From positions 4,402,001 through 4,466,000 of the forward strand of contig NZ_CP036287.1 in assembly GCF_007748095.1 (NCBI RefSeq): a DNA stretch of 64,000 bases, read 5' to 3'. Below, piece after piece: positions 52,995 to 61,746 of the stretch. The notes beneath the pieces were generated by a model. It did no database searches and was not told the origin of the DNA. It saw only the letters and a program-made list of their open reading frames with translations. Each line of letters opens with the position of its first letter. Position 1 is the stretch's first letter. Made by a program: the position numbers and the translations under genes. The stretch comes from Engelhardtia mirabilis (GTDB lineage Bacteria; Planctomycetota; UBA1135; GCA-002686595).

Positions 52995-54223
52995 GTGCGG
53001 CACAGGGATCGGGCATCGCGACGGGCGGCATCAACGAGACCGCGGCGGCCGGTAGCACCAAGGAACGACTGGTTCGACGGCGGGCCGAGGCCGCGGGGCT
53101 GGGCGACATCGCCGACAAGGTCCTGGCCAGCCAGCGCCTCTCCTGTGAAGACGGCCTGCGGCTGTACGAGGCCGACCTGCATGCGGTGGGCGCCCTGGCC
53201 AACTGGGTGCGCGAGCGCATCCATGGCGACCGCACCTACTTCAACGTCAACCAGCACATCAACTACACGAACTGGTGCAACAAGTTCTGTAGCTTCTGCT
53301 CCTTCGACCGGCTGCCGGGTCAGGAGGGCGCCTACCTGTTGGAGCCCGAGCAGGCCGCCGCCAAGCTGCTCGAGCACGCCGACCAGCCGGTGACCGAAGT
53401 CCACATGGTCGCGGGGGTCTGGCCCAAGATCCCCTACGACTACTACCTGAACCTGCTGCGCGCGGTGAAGGCGGCGCGGCCCGAGATCCACGTCAAGGCC
53501 TTCACGATGGTCGAGCTCGACCAGATCGCCAAGACGGCGCGCCACGAGGGGCGTCACGAGACCCTGGCCGAGGTGCTCGAGGACCTGAAGGCGGCCGGCC
53601 TGGGCTCCTGCCCCGGCGGCGGCGCCGAGGTCTTCTCCGAGCGCATCCACGCCGAGGGCTACAAGAACAAGATCTCCGGTGAGCAGTGGCTGGCCACGGC
53701 GCGCGAGGTGCACCGCGCCGGTCTGCGCAGCAACTGCACCATGCTGCACGGGCACATGGAGACCATCGCGGAGCGCGTCGACCACCTCGACCGCCTGCGG
53801 CGCCTGCAGGACGAGACCGGCGGCTTCCAGACCTACATCCCGCTCTCGTTCCACCCGGAGAACAACGAGTGGAGCCACTACTGCGGCCCCACTGCCCTGG
53901 ACGAGCTGCGCGAGCTGGCGGTCGCACGGCTGCTGCTCGACAACATCCCGCACATCAAGGCCTACTGGATCCTGATGGACGTGCCTGTGGCCCAGACGGC
54001 CCTGGCCTTCGGCGCCGACGACGTGGACGGGACCGTGGTCGAGGAGAAGATCTACCACGATGCCGGTGCCACCACGCCCCAGGAGGTCGGGCGGGCCGAG
54101 CTGGTGCGCTGGATCCGCGACGCCGGCCGCGTGCCGGTGGAACGCGACACCCTCTACAACGTGGTCTGGTCCGCCGACGAGCAGCTCGCCCCGGTGGGCG
54201 CGCCGGCCCCCGTCGCAGGCTGA
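52991..54223 (+). CDS. mqnE: Aminofutalosine synthase MqnE
   Basis: A 410-residue radical SAM enzyme that joins the chorismate-derived enolpyruvyl ether with SAM to give aminofutalosine. NQHINYTNWCNKFCSFCSF holds the CxxxCxxC cluster; GSCPGGGAEVFSERIH, MLHGHMETIAERVDHLDRL and YIPLSFHPENNEWSHY are MqnE-typical. The GTG start overlaps mqnC. Together with mqnC and mqnA it shows that menaquinone is made by the futalosine pathway, not the Men pathway. The small lipoprotein gene follows 35 bases on and may be in the same transcript. Confidence 0.93.
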   Translation: MSAAQGSGIATGGINETAAAGSTKERLVRRRAEAAGLGDIADKVLASQRLSCEDGLRLYEADLHAVGALANWVRERIHGDRTYFNVNQHINYTNWCNKFCSFCSFDRLPGQEGAYLLEPEQAAAKLLEHADQPVTEVHMVAGVWPKIPYDYYLNLLRAVKAARPEIHVKAFTMVELDQIAKTARHEGRHETLAEVLEDLKAAGLGSCPGGGAEVFSERIHAEGYKNKISGEQWLATAREVHRAGLRSNCTMLHGHMETIAERVDHLDRLRRLQDETGGFQTYIPLSFHPENNEWSHYCGPTALDELRELAVARLLLDNIPHIKAYWILMDVPVAQTALAFGADDVDGTVVEEKIYHDAGATTPQEVGRAELVRWIRDAGRVPVERDTLYNVVWSADEQLAPVGAPAPVAG

Positions 54224-54258
54224 CGACCGACCCGCCAACTCCGACCGAGCCGATCCCC

Positions 54259-54612
54259 ATGAAGCCCCTTACCACGACCCTCCTCGCCTCCGCCGCCCTG
54301 TCCCTGCTCGTCGCCTGCGGCGGCGACGGCCACGACGGGCACGATCACGCGGACCACGAGCACGGCGCCGTGTCCGACGCGACAGTTCCCTCGGACCAGG
54401 CCCAGACCCACGCCCTGATCTGCGGCTGCGCCCTCGAAGAGGTCGGTGCCTGCGGCGAGTACATCGAGGTCGACGGTGAGTTCGTGGCCCTCGAGGCCCC
54501 GATCGACCTGGGCTACATGCCCTTCTGCCACAAGGACGGTCTGCAGGCCCGCGCCGACGGCGAGCTGAAGGACGGCAAGTTCGTGGCCACGACCTTCGCG
54601 ATGGTCGACTGA
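54259..54612 (+). CDS. Small His-rich lipoprotein (DUF6370-like)
   Basis: A 117-residue lipoprotein; lipobox LVAC with Cys about residue 20. Directly after it comes a His/Asp-rich stretch, GGDGHDGHDHADHEHG, that could bind metal. The rest is a small cysteine-containing domain (ICGCALEEVGACGEYIEVDGEFVALE ... FCHKDG ... GELKDGKFVATTF) resembling DUF6370-type proteins. It may bind copper, zinc or nickel outside the inner membrane; this is inferred from composition only. It follows mqnE by 35 bases. Confidence 0.7.
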   Translation: MKPLTTTLLASAALSLLVACGGDGHDGHDHADHEHGAVSDATVPSDQAQTHALICGCALEEVGACGEYIEVDGEFVALEAPIDLGYMPFCHKDGLQARADGELKDGKFVATTFAMVD

Positions 54613-54721
54613 GGCAGCCTGGAGGCTGCTGGCGTCACAGCCGGCCCGGCCCGGCCCGCCCCGCCGCGAACTACAGCGCCGCGACCGCCAGCGAACAGGA
54701 CCGAGCGGCAGCTCGAAGGGT

Positions 54722-54752
54722 CGCGGGCGCGTGGAAGATCCGCGCGCCCGCG
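54722..54752. terminator. Strong hairpin between convergent genes
   Basis: CGCGGGCGCG pairs perfectly with CGCGCCCGCG around an 11-base loop. It lies between the small lipoprotein gene and the GH13 gene and could stop transcription from both sides. No T-run. Confidence 0.5.
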
Positions 54753-54763
54753 TCCGATTCACC

Positions 54764-56986
54764 TCAGTCCTTCGACAGCACGATCACCGTGTAGGGACCG
54801 ACGCCCACGTTGGCGTTGTAGGACATGCCGTCCTTGGCGCCCCAGCTCGCGGTGGTGTCGTAGGCGGTCCAGTTGCCGAAGCCCGAGTCGTAGCCGCTCC
54901 AGTCGGAGTTGAAGCGCACCTTCCAGGTGCCCCCCGAGGGGAAGCCGACGTTGTAGCTCGAGTAGCCGGTGCCCGAGAAGTTGGCCACCACGACCACGTC
55001 GTCCCCGCTGCCGCCGCTGTCCCAGCGGTGGAAGGCGATGAGCTTGTTCGTGTTGTTGACGTGGTGCACGTTGACGTTGCCGCCGCGCAGGCCGGCGGTC
55101 TTGCCGCCGAAGTTGCGACGCAAGCCCACCAGATCGGTGTAGAGGTCGGTGATGCCCGAATAGGTCGAGGCCTTGGCCCAGTCCACGGGGTCGGTGTCCG
55201 CGAAGTACCCGTCCTCCAGGAACTCCTGCCCCTGGAAGAGCATCGGGATGCCCGGACTGGTGAAGACCAGGGCCGCTCCCAGGGTCGAGCGCTTCTTCGA
55301 GTACCAGCTCGCGGCGTTGCCGGGCCAGATCTCCTCGGGCACGCGCGCGCTGCCGTTGGCGACCTCGTCGTGGCTCTCGGTGTAGATCACGCGGTCGAGG
55401 TGGTCGCCGTTGTCGATCTTGGCGATGGCGTCGCGCACCGCGTACATGTCGCGGTTGGCGTCCGTGGCCTCGATCACCGCGTCGCGGATCGGGTGCACGA
55501 AGGCCGCATCCCACTGGGAGTCGAACCCGGCCCCGCCGGCGCCCGTCGTCTTGGTCATCCAGTCGTTGTTCTGCAGGTCCTCCGCGATCGAGATCTTCCA
55601 GCTGGCCGCCGAGTCGATCTCGTTGTTGATCCACTGCATCAACGTCCACCCCTCGGCGATGCTGCCGCCGCCGCCGTTGTTCTGGGTGCGAATGTTGACC
55701 GTCGAGTCCCAGCGCAGGCCGTCGCAGTTGAAGTCGTTCAACCAGTAGAGGGCGTTGTCGCGCAGGAAGCTGCGCACCTCGCCGCGACCGTAGTCGGGCC
55801 GCGTGTCACCCCAGGGCGTCGTCGCGCGCCAGTCCTGGAAGAAGTAGATGCCGCCGTAGGAGCCGGTCGAGGTCCCGTCGAAGCGCCACATGTCCAGGTC
55901 GCTCGGACCGAGGTGGTTGTAGACCACGTCGATGATCACGGCGATCCCGCGCTGGTGGCACTCGTCCACGAAGTCGCGCATGTCGTCAGGGCTGCCGTAG
56001 ACGCTCTCCGGGGCGAAGGGATGGGCCGGGTTGTAGCCCCAGGAAAAGTCACCGGCGAACTCGGCCACGGGCATCACCTCGACGGCGTTGATGCCCATGT
56101 CCTGCAGGTGATCGAGCCTGGAGATAGCCGACTGCCAACCGCCCGGAGTGCCCCCGGGCGAGTCGTTGAAGGTGCCCATGTGGAGCTCGTAGATCACCAG
56201 CTCATGCCAGCCGGGCATCGAGAAGCTCGTCCAGGAGTAGGCCGCGGGGTCGGCCACGATCGAGTCACCGACCGAGTTGGTCACCGCCGTGGCGCGCGGA
56301 TCGTTCTTCCACAGGGTGCCGTCGATCACGTACTTGTAGGTCTCGCCGGACTGGTCGCCGGCAACATCCACGGACCAGTGCCCGCCGCCATCGCTTCCGA
56401 GGGGGTTGGCCGTGCCCGACCAGGCGTTGAAGGAGCCGGCCACGGCCACGGTCGTGGCATTGGGGGCCCAGACGCGGAACGTCGTGTCGCCCCCATCGAC
56501 CCAGGCCCCCATGCCCGCCTTGGCCGAGGGGATCAGGGCCGCGGTGTGGCTGTAGTTGGCTCCGCCGTTGTTGTCCCAGACGTTCGCGCCCCAGTTGTCG
56601 TAGCCGTGGAAGTAGTACTCGACCGTGCTGCCGGGCGCGATCGGCGCCGCCGGGGTGTGGGTCCAGACCGAGTTGCCGGCGTCGTTGCCCACGTAGGCCA
56701 TCGATTCCGTGGTCCAGCTCCCGCCGTTGATCCGCAGGCCGACCTCGGCGTGCAGGCCCCAATAGTCCTGGTTCATCAGGATGGTGAACGAGCCCGGGTT
56801 CGAGCCGTCGTGGCGGACGTAGGCGCCGAAGACGCCCATCCAGCTCGGTGCGGCGGCCGCCGCGGGTTCGGGCGCGACCGAGCGCGCCGTGGGTCCGGGG
56901 GAGGCGGCCTGTAGCAATCCGACCAGGGTCAGAGCGCAGGCGGCGACGCTGGCACTGGTCCGAAACGATCGACCCGGTGCGTTCAT
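54764..56986 (-). CDS. Secreted GH13 alpha-glucan enzyme (branching-enzyme-like)
   Basis: A 740-residue exported glycosidase. After the signal peptide (to about residue 46), residues 50-150 form a starch-binding-type beta domain, 165-245 a CBM48-like module (TTFRVWAPNATTVAVAGSFNAW), then the GH13 barrel. Catalytic parts: DVVYNHLG (353-360), DGLRWDS with nucleophile D427, SIAED with acid-base E469, and ESHDE with D540. The layout matches GlgB-type branching enzymes and some amylases, but export is unusual for glycogen branching, so it may degrade or remodel external glucan. A GAGG Shine-Dalgarno (56993-56996) precedes the ATG. Confidence 0.88.
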   Translation of the reverse strand: MNAPGRSFRTSASVAACALTLVGLLQAASPGPTARSVAPEPAAAAAPSWMGVFGAYVRHDGSNPGSFTILMNQDYWGLHAEVGLRINGGSWTTESMAYVGNDAGNSVWTHTPAAPIAPGSTVEYYFHGYDNWGANVWDNNGGANYSHTAALIPSAKAGMGAWVDGGDTTFRVWAPNATTVAVAGSFNAWSGTANPLGSDGGGHWSVDVAGDQSGETYKYVIDGTLWKNDPRATAVTNSVGDSIVADPAAYSWTSFSMPGWHELVIYELHMGTFNDSPGGTPGGWQSAISRLDHLQDMGINAVEVMPVAEFAGDFSWGYNPAHPFAPESVYGSPDDMRDFVDECHQRGIAVIIDVVYNHLGPSDLDMWRFDGTSTGSYGGIYFFQDWRATTPWGDTRPDYGRGEVRSFLRDNALYWLNDFNCDGLRWDSTVNIRTQNNGGGGSIAEGWTLMQWINNEIDSAASWKISIAEDLQNNDWMTKTTGAGGAGFDSQWDAAFVHPIRDAVIEATDANRDMYAVRDAIAKIDNGDHLDRVIYTESHDEVANGSARVPEEIWPGNAASWYSKKRSTLGAALVFTSPGIPMLFQGQEFLEDGYFADTDPVDWAKASTYSGITDLYTDLVGLRRNFGGKTAGLRGGNVNVHHVNNTNKLIAFHRWDSGGSGDDVVVVANFSGTGYSSYNVGFPSGGTWKVRFNSDWSGYDSGFGNWTAYDTTASWGAKDGMSYNANVGVGPYTVIVLSKD

Positions 56987-56992
56987 GGGAGA

Positions 56993-56996
56993 CCTC
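56993..56996 (-). promoter_or_regulatory. Shine-Dalgarno GAGG for the GH13 gene
   Basis: GAGG lies 6 nt before the ATG at 56986 on the minus strand, supporting that start for the exported enzyme. Confidence 0.5.
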
Positions 56997-57350
56997 TTCT
57001 TGCGGGGAGGGAGGCGCCCGCTGCTTGCGCGCGACTCCTGGGATCAGGCGTGCTCGCGTGCTCGCGAGGACGATCACTCGACGCTAGCGCCGCGCCAAGG
57101 TGTCCACAAAGGAAGCCGCCTCGGCGCCGGTCTCCCGAACCGCACGACACCTTCAGGAATCAGGTGCAGGGTTGGGAACGCGACCTTGGACAACGTTGCG
57201 TCAATGCGGCCCCGCGCCGGCTCGCATCGCGCCGAACCGATGCGTCTTCCTTGTGACGATTCGGCGCGCGGCGCCCCGCGCCCGATACCTCGCCAGGTTC
57301 GCTCGTCCCCAGGGCCGTGCTTCCGCGGCCTCATCCGCTCGGCCGACTGG

Positions 57351-57356
57351 TAGCCT
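57351..57356 (+). promoter_or_regulatory. -10-like TAGCCT, 7 nt before the proC ATG
   Basis: TAGCCT, GCCGCCC, ATG at 57364. The hexamer is the same as at the symporter. Confidence 0.5.
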
Positions 57357-57363
57357 GCCGCCC

Positions 57364-58194
57364 ATGCTCGATCAAAGTCGCGTCGCTGTGTTGGGTCTGG
57401 GGACCCTGGGTCGGGCGCTCGCGGAGGGCCTCGTCCGCTCCGGCGACGTGGCGCCGGAGCGCCTGACGGGAACGGTCCGGCGGGCGGAGCACGCCCTGGC
57501 CCTGGACCGCGAGTTGCCCTTCGCGGTCGGTATCGACGCCGCGGCAGCCGCGAGTGCCGCCGACGTGCTGCTGCTCTGCACCAAGCCCAAGGCGATCCTC
57601 GGCCTGGTGACGGACCTGGCGCGGGCGGGCGCGCTGGACCACGGTCCGCTGATCGTCTCCGCCGCGGCCGGGATCTCCACCGCGTCGATCGAGGCCGTCG
57701 CACCCGACGGCGCCCGCTGTGTGCGCGCCATGCCGAACACCCCCTGCCTGATCGGCGAGGGCATGACCGTGGTGTCGCGCGGCAGCCACGCCAGCGCGGC
57801 GGACGCCGAGTTGGCGCGTTCACTGTTCGCGCCCCTGGGCCGCGTGCTCGAGCTCGACGAGGAGCACATGGACGCCGTCACCGGACTGTCCGGCTCGGGA
57901 CCGGCCTTCGTCTACGTGATTCTGGAGGCCTTCTCCGAGGGCGGCGTGATGATGGGCCTACCCCGCGCCGTCGCCACCGAACTCGCCGCCCAGACCGTGC
58001 GCGGGGCCGCCAGCCTGGTGCTGGAGACCGGCAAGCACCCGGCCGCGCTCAAGGACGACGTCCTGACCCCGGCCGGCTGCACCATCGCCGGACTCCTGGT
58101 GATGGAAGACGGCGGGATCCGCTCGACCCTGGCGCGCGGGATCCAGGAGGCGGCGCGGGCGGCCGCCGGCCTGGGCGGAGAGCGCAAGCGCTGA
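57364..58194 (+). CDS. proC: Pyrroline-5-carboxylate reductase
   Basis: A 276-residue NAD(P)H-dependent enzyme making proline from pyrroline-5-carboxylate. The Rossmann motif is VAVLGLGTLGRALAEGL. CTKPKAILGLV, VSAAAGISTASIEA, RAMPNTPCLIGEGM and the C-terminal TGLSGSGPAFVYVILEAFSEGGV are ProC signatures, with the substrate Ser/Thr in the last block. TPAGCTIAGL completes the family. The frame extends upstream to 57100 but the Rossmann motif and the hexamer place the start at 57364. It ends 4 bases before the convergent SGNH gene. Confidence 0.95.
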   Translation: MLDQSRVAVLGLGTLGRALAEGLVRSGDVAPERLTGTVRRAEHALALDRELPFAVGIDAAAAASAADVLLLCTKPKAILGLVTDLARAGALDHGPLIVSAAAGISTASIEAVAPDGARCVRAMPNTPCLIGEGMTVVSRGSHASAADAELARSLFAPLGRVLELDEEHMDAVTGLSGSGPAFVYVILEAFSEGGVMMGLPRAVATELAAQTVRGAASLVLETGKHPAALKDDVLTPAGCTIAGLLVMEDGGIRSTLARGIQEAARAAAGLGGERKR

Positions 58195-58198
58195 CGCC

Positions 58199-59683
58199 CT
58201 ACTCGATCGCCACGCGCACCAGACGCGCGCTCGCCAAGCGGCGCAGGTCCTCGCCGGCGTAGACGTAGTCGTCCGCGGTCAGACGCACGGTCAGGAAGGC
58301 CTTGCCGAGGGCGGCTTCGGGCAGGGACGCCGCGAGCCGCAGCTCGCCGTCGGCCGCGAGCTCGCCGCTGGCCACCGCCACGTCATCGACCCACAGGGTC
58401 AGCCCGACGCGCGCGAGGCTCGCGCGCCCGAGGCCTTCGACCTCGGCGGCCACCGCGCGACCGCCACTGCGCGCCAGGATCATCGACGCGTAGGGCCCCA
58501 GGGTTCCGTCGGACTCGACACCCCCGTGCACCTGCCAGGCCCGGGGCCCGGCCAGGGCCTCGCGATCGAGCAACGGATCGATCGGCTGTCCGGCCAACAG
58601 GTCCCCCACCGCCGGCACCTGCGCCGCTTCCGCCGCGCCGGCGGTGAAGAGGGCCTCGGCCTCAGCGCTGGCCTCGGGCCAGGGCTCCAACTCGAGGCGC
58701 TCGAAGGCGCCGGCGCGAGCCAACTCGCCGTAGACGGCGGTCGCCACGCGACGGTGGCCCTCCTCGCCCCAATGGGCGTCGTCGGCGGTGACCCAGTTCG
58801 CGCGGTCGTCGTAGAAGCTCCCGGGGATCACCACCCAGTCCGAGGGCGCCAGCTCGGTGACCACGAAGCGCGCGCCGATCGGCGTCAACCTGCCCCAGTG
58901 CAGCACGTGCAGGTAGGTGCCGCCGCCCGCCTCGACGCGCCCCGACAGATCCGCGATGTCCCGCGCGGCTTCGTCGAAGCGACGGGTCGACTCCCAGTCG
59001 AGACCGATCGGCAGGTACCCGGTCTGTGCCGACCCCATGCGCGTGCGCGGCCAATCGGAACGCAGCACCAGCCCGCGCTGGTCCGGTCGCTGGGGACTGA
59101 CGTCTGCCATGGCGCCGAAGCCCCGCGCCCCGGCGGTGTCGTCGAGGTCGTTGGAGACGCTGACGTGCACGACCACGTCGGGCGCGAGCAGGTCCAACTG
59201 CCGCCGCAGGAAGGCGCACTCGGACTGCAGGTTCCAGCTGCCCAGGGCCAGGTGCAGGCACTCCACCGGCACCTTCGCGCCGATCTGCCTGGCGGTCAGC
59301 TCGCGCTCGAGCACGTTGCCCAGGCGCACCTGGGCCTCGGCGCCGTAGCCGAAGACGAACGAATCGCCGAGCAGCACGACGCGGAAGACGCCATTGGGCT
59401 TGGGCAGGGCGTACTCACGCTCGCGCAGGCCGAAGCGGTTGGACGTGATCGAAACGCCCATGTGTTCGCGGCCCTCGAGGCCGGGTTGCAACAGGCGCGT
59501 CACGTCCGGATCGCGCGCCGCGTCCCAGATGCCGCCCGACGTGGCGACCATGTCGGCCACGGCCCGCCCGCGGACGTCGTCCTCGCGCAGCGCGAGCCAC
59601 CACAGGGCGACCACGAGACCCGCAGCGACGCCGGTCACCGAGAGCGCCCAGCGACGCCAGATCCGCTCGTGCGAAACAGCCAT
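58199..59683 (-). CDS. Membrane-anchored SGNH/GDSL-type hydrolase
   Basis: A 494-residue protein with one N-terminal membrane span (about residues 12-31). The SGNH-like domain has FRVVLLGDSFVFGYGA (block I, catalytic Ser), VSVSNDLDDT (block III Asn region) and DDAHWGEEGHRRVA (Asp and His of block V). The last 130 residues form a beta-rich domain with no name known to me. It could be an O-acetyl or other esterase acting on wall or capsule glycan outside the inner membrane. A TAGACT hexamer ends 6 nt before the ATG. Confidence 0.8.
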   Translation of the reverse strand: MAVSHERIWRRWALSVTGVAAGLVVALWWLALREDDVRGRAVADMVATSGGIWDAARDPDVTRLLQPGLEGREHMGVSITSNRFGLREREYALPKPNGVFRVVLLGDSFVFGYGAEAQVRLGNVLERELTARQIGAKVPVECLHLALGSWNLQSECAFLRRQLDLLAPDVVVHVSVSNDLDDTAGARGFGAMADVSPQRPDQRGLVLRSDWPRTRMGSAQTGYLPIGLDWESTRRFDEAARDIADLSGRVEAGGGTYLHVLHWGRLTPIGARFVVTELAPSDWVVIPGSFYDDRANWVTADDAHWGEEGHRRVATAVYGELARAGAFERLELEPWPEASAEAEALFTAGAAEAAQVPAVGDLLAGQPIDPLLDREALAGPRAWQVHGGVESDGTLGPYASMILARSGGRAVAAEVEGLGRASLARVGLTLWVDDVAVASGELAADGELRLAASLPEAALGKAFLTVRLTADDYVYAGEDLRRLASARLVRVAIE

Positions 59684-59689
59684 ACCTTG

Positions 59690-59695
59690 AGTCTA
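59690..59695 (-). promoter_or_regulatory. -10-like TAGACT, 6 nt before the SGNH ATG
   Basis: Minus strand TAGACT, CAAGGT, ATG. The spacer contains AAGG but too close to act as a Shine-Dalgarno sequence. Confidence 0.45.
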
Positions 59696-59727
59696 GGAGG
59701 CCGGAGCGACGCGACCCAGGACGCGGA

Positions 59728-60534
59728 TCAGGTGAAGTCCGGCCAGAGGCCGAGTTCGAGTTCCGGGCACAGCCCCGCCAGGCGCTCCACGTCGTGGCGG
59801 AAGTAGGCGGCCAGGCGACGGCGCCGCTCGGCGTCGGGCTTCGCGATCGTGTAGGCGCGGTCGTTGACCGGGCGGGTCAGGTCACTCGGCACGAAGCTCG
59901 GGTCGATCCCGAGGAACTCGCAGGTGCGGCGGAACTGAGCGGCGCCGTCGCGCTGGCAGCGCTCGTACTGCAGCACCTGCACCTGGTCGCGCCCGAACAG
60001 CTCGATCGCCCGCTCCAGGGGACCCGCCACCAGAGACGACTGCATCGCCTCGGGAAACAGCGAGAAGGCCAAGAGGGCGTGCTCGGCCTCGCCCTCGAGC
60101 CCGAAGAGCTTGGCCCGCCCGGTCTCGAGCATGTTGTAGGCCGAGACCGCGCGGTCGATCGGATTGCGCAGCATGGCGATGCAGCGCGCTGTCGGCGCGG
60201 CGGCGTGCAACCAGTCCACGGCCAGGGGCTGGTTCAAGTAGGTGCAGGTGAACTCGCCGCTGATCGCACCGGGCGGGGCCGCGAAGGCCCGGCGGTAGAC
60301 CTCGATCGCCGCGGCGTCGGGCCCACGCAGATCGAAGTGGGAGAAGTGGTGCAGCTCCTTCTCGCCGGCGCGATTGGGCACTACCTGGGGGTGCTGCTCG
60401 AGCAGGCACCACCACCAGGTCGTGCCCGCCTTGCCGCAACCCAGGCCGACGAAGTCCGGCGGGCCCACGCGCCAACTCGCTGGGACCGGCGCCAGGTCCC
60501 CGTCGACGAGGGGGCGGGCCAGGGGTCGCGGCAT
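59728..60534 (-). CDS. Sulfotransferase family protein
   Basis: A 268-residue PAPS-dependent sulfotransferase. The 5'-phosphosulfate loop reads GLGCGKAGTTWW and the 3'-phosphate site reads MLRNPIDRAVSAYN. KELHHFSHFD carries the typical Lys before the His pair, and the end RRLAAYFRHDVERLAGL matches the family tail. It would sulfate a sugar, lipid or protein tyrosine. I chose the ATG at 60534; the frame extends to 60957 but that part is Pro/Arg/Gly-rich and unlike the family. It lies 44 bases upstream of the SGNH gene on the same strand, so both may modify surface sugars. Confidence 0.85.
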   Translation of the reverse strand: MPRPLARPLVDGDLAPVPASWRVGPPDFVGLGCGKAGTTWWWCLLEQHPQVVPNRAGEKELHHFSHFDLRGPDAAAIEVYRRAFAAPPGAISGEFTCTYLNQPLAVDWLHAAAPTARCIAMLRNPIDRAVSAYNMLETGRAKLFGLEGEAEHALLAFSLFPEAMQSSLVAGPLERAIELFGRDQVQVLQYERCQRDGAAQFRRTCEFLGIDPSFVPSDLTRPVNDRAYTIAKPDAERRRRLAAYFRHDVERLAGLCPELELGLWPDFT

Positions 60535-60892
60535 GGCACGAGTCGACTCGCCGCGCCAGGCCGGCAGGGCCGCCGCGGCGCCGTCGGTCTCGGGCGTCGG
60601 CCCCGCCAGGGCCCGGCCGATTCGCAGGGGGGGTGCCACCCAGGGCCTATCGGCGCCACACCGGAGCCGGTTGAGGGGCCTCGGCGCCGCTTCCCAGGGC
60701 CGCTCCAGGCCCCCGGGGAGGTGTCCGGCCCAGTGGACAGGGATGGATCGCGCGGGAGGACAGGTGTCCTCACAGCCTTGGCGTCGACCCCGGCCAGGTG
60801 GCCTGGCGGGAGTCTTTGCGCCCCTGGCACGGTGCTTGCCTCGTCCCCGATGTGTCGTGCCCCCCGGCGCGACCCAGCCCGGAAGACCTGCC
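60535..60892. other. Divergent intergenic region, no gene seen
   Basis: 358 bases between the sulfotransferase and the lipoprotein gene. The open frames across it are compositional. A weak GGAAG lies about 10 bases before the lipoprotein ATG. No promoter could be placed with confidence. Confidence 0.4.
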
Positions 60893-61690
60893 ATGTCCAA
60901 CCCTGCCGAACAACGCCGCCGCGGACCCGCCGCCCTCGCCCTCGTCTCCAGCGCCACCCTGCTGGCCGGTTGCTACGGCTCGGCCGGCCACGCCCACTAC
61001 ATCGCCCCGCCCCAGGTCGAGACGGTCTACGAGCAGGAGCCCAACAACACCTTCCAGACGCCCCAGGGACTGGGGGCGCTCTACGGCGGCGACTGCCTCA
61101 CGGTCCTCGGCCACAGCGACTTCTTCGACGCTGACGGCTTCGCCTTCGTTGCGGGTGAGAGCATCGAAGTGCACGTCGCCCTCGACGGGGAGAACCCCTT
61201 CTGTGACCTCGACCTGTGCGTGTACGACCCCTACCTGGGCCAATACATCCTCTGCAAGGTGTCACCGAACAGCGACGAGTTCGCGAGCTTCACGGTCGAC
61301 GCCGGCTTCGAGTTCCACTTGGTGGTCAGCAGCGCCTCGGGCGCCTCGAACTACGCCCTGGGGATCGAGGTGTTCGACTCCTTCGGCTACGCACCCTACT
61401 CGGCCGTGGCTGGTGAGGACGAGGCCCAAGGCGGCGCGGGCGCCAAGGTGCGCGCGCTCGACGCGGCTCCCGAGGAGTTGCAGCTCGACAGCGCGGACGC
61501 GGACCGCCGCCGTGCCTTCGACCGCTACCTCGACGGATCCCGGACCGACGCGAGCCCGCTGCGCTCCGAGCGCGGCATCACCTTCGACGCGCCCCTGGGC
61601 CGCTTCCTGTTGTCACCCGCTGGCCTGCCGCCGATCGCCGGCGATGTCGGTCTGGTGGCCTTGCAGTGGAAGTTCGCAGCCGCCGACTGA
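60893..61690 (+). CDS. Lipoprotein with pre-peptidase C-terminal-like domain
   Basis: A 265-residue lipoprotein with lipobox LLAGC (Cys about residue 27). YEQEPNNTFQTPQGLG followed by DFFDADGFAFVAGESIEV and LCVYDP is the pre-peptidase C-terminal (PPC) signature, a beta domain usually found on secreted hydrolases. Here it stands alone without a protease domain. The last 90 residues are Ala/Asp/Arg-rich and end in a short beta-like segment. Function unknown. It converges on the RluA-like gene with a strong hairpin between them. Confidence 0.8.
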   Translation: MSNPAEQRRRGPAALALVSSATLLAGCYGSAGHAHYIAPPQVETVYEQEPNNTFQTPQGLGALYGGDCLTVLGHSDFFDADGFAFVAGESIEVHVALDGENPFCDLDLCVYDPYLGQYILCKVSPNSDEFASFTVDAGFEFHLVVSSASGASNYALGIEVFDSFGYAPYSAVAGEDEAQGGAGAKVRALDAAPEELQLDSADADRRRAFDRYLDGSRTDASPLRSERGITFDAPLGRFLLSPAGLPPIAGDVGLVALQWKFAAAD

Positions 61691-61709
61691 CACGTCGCAG
61701 GCACGCAAC

Positions 61710-61745
61710 GAGCGCGGCGGCCGGATCCATCCGGTCGCCGCGCTC
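61710..61745. terminator. Strong hairpin between convergent genes
   Basis: GAGCGCGGCGGCCGGAT and ATCCGGTCGCCGCGCTC pair over 17 positions with a single mismatch and a CC loop. It lies in the 56-base gap between the lipoprotein and RluA-like genes. No T-run. Confidence 0.55.
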
Positions 61746-61746
61746 G

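Larger units (their letters stand above)
56987..57363. other. Divergent intergenic region between GH13 gene and proC
   Basis: 377 bases. It holds the GAGG Shine-Dalgarno of the GH13 gene on one side and the TAGCCT promoter end of proC on the other. Some stretches (CAGGAATCAGGTG) are less GC-rich. No gene seen. Confidence 0.45.
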
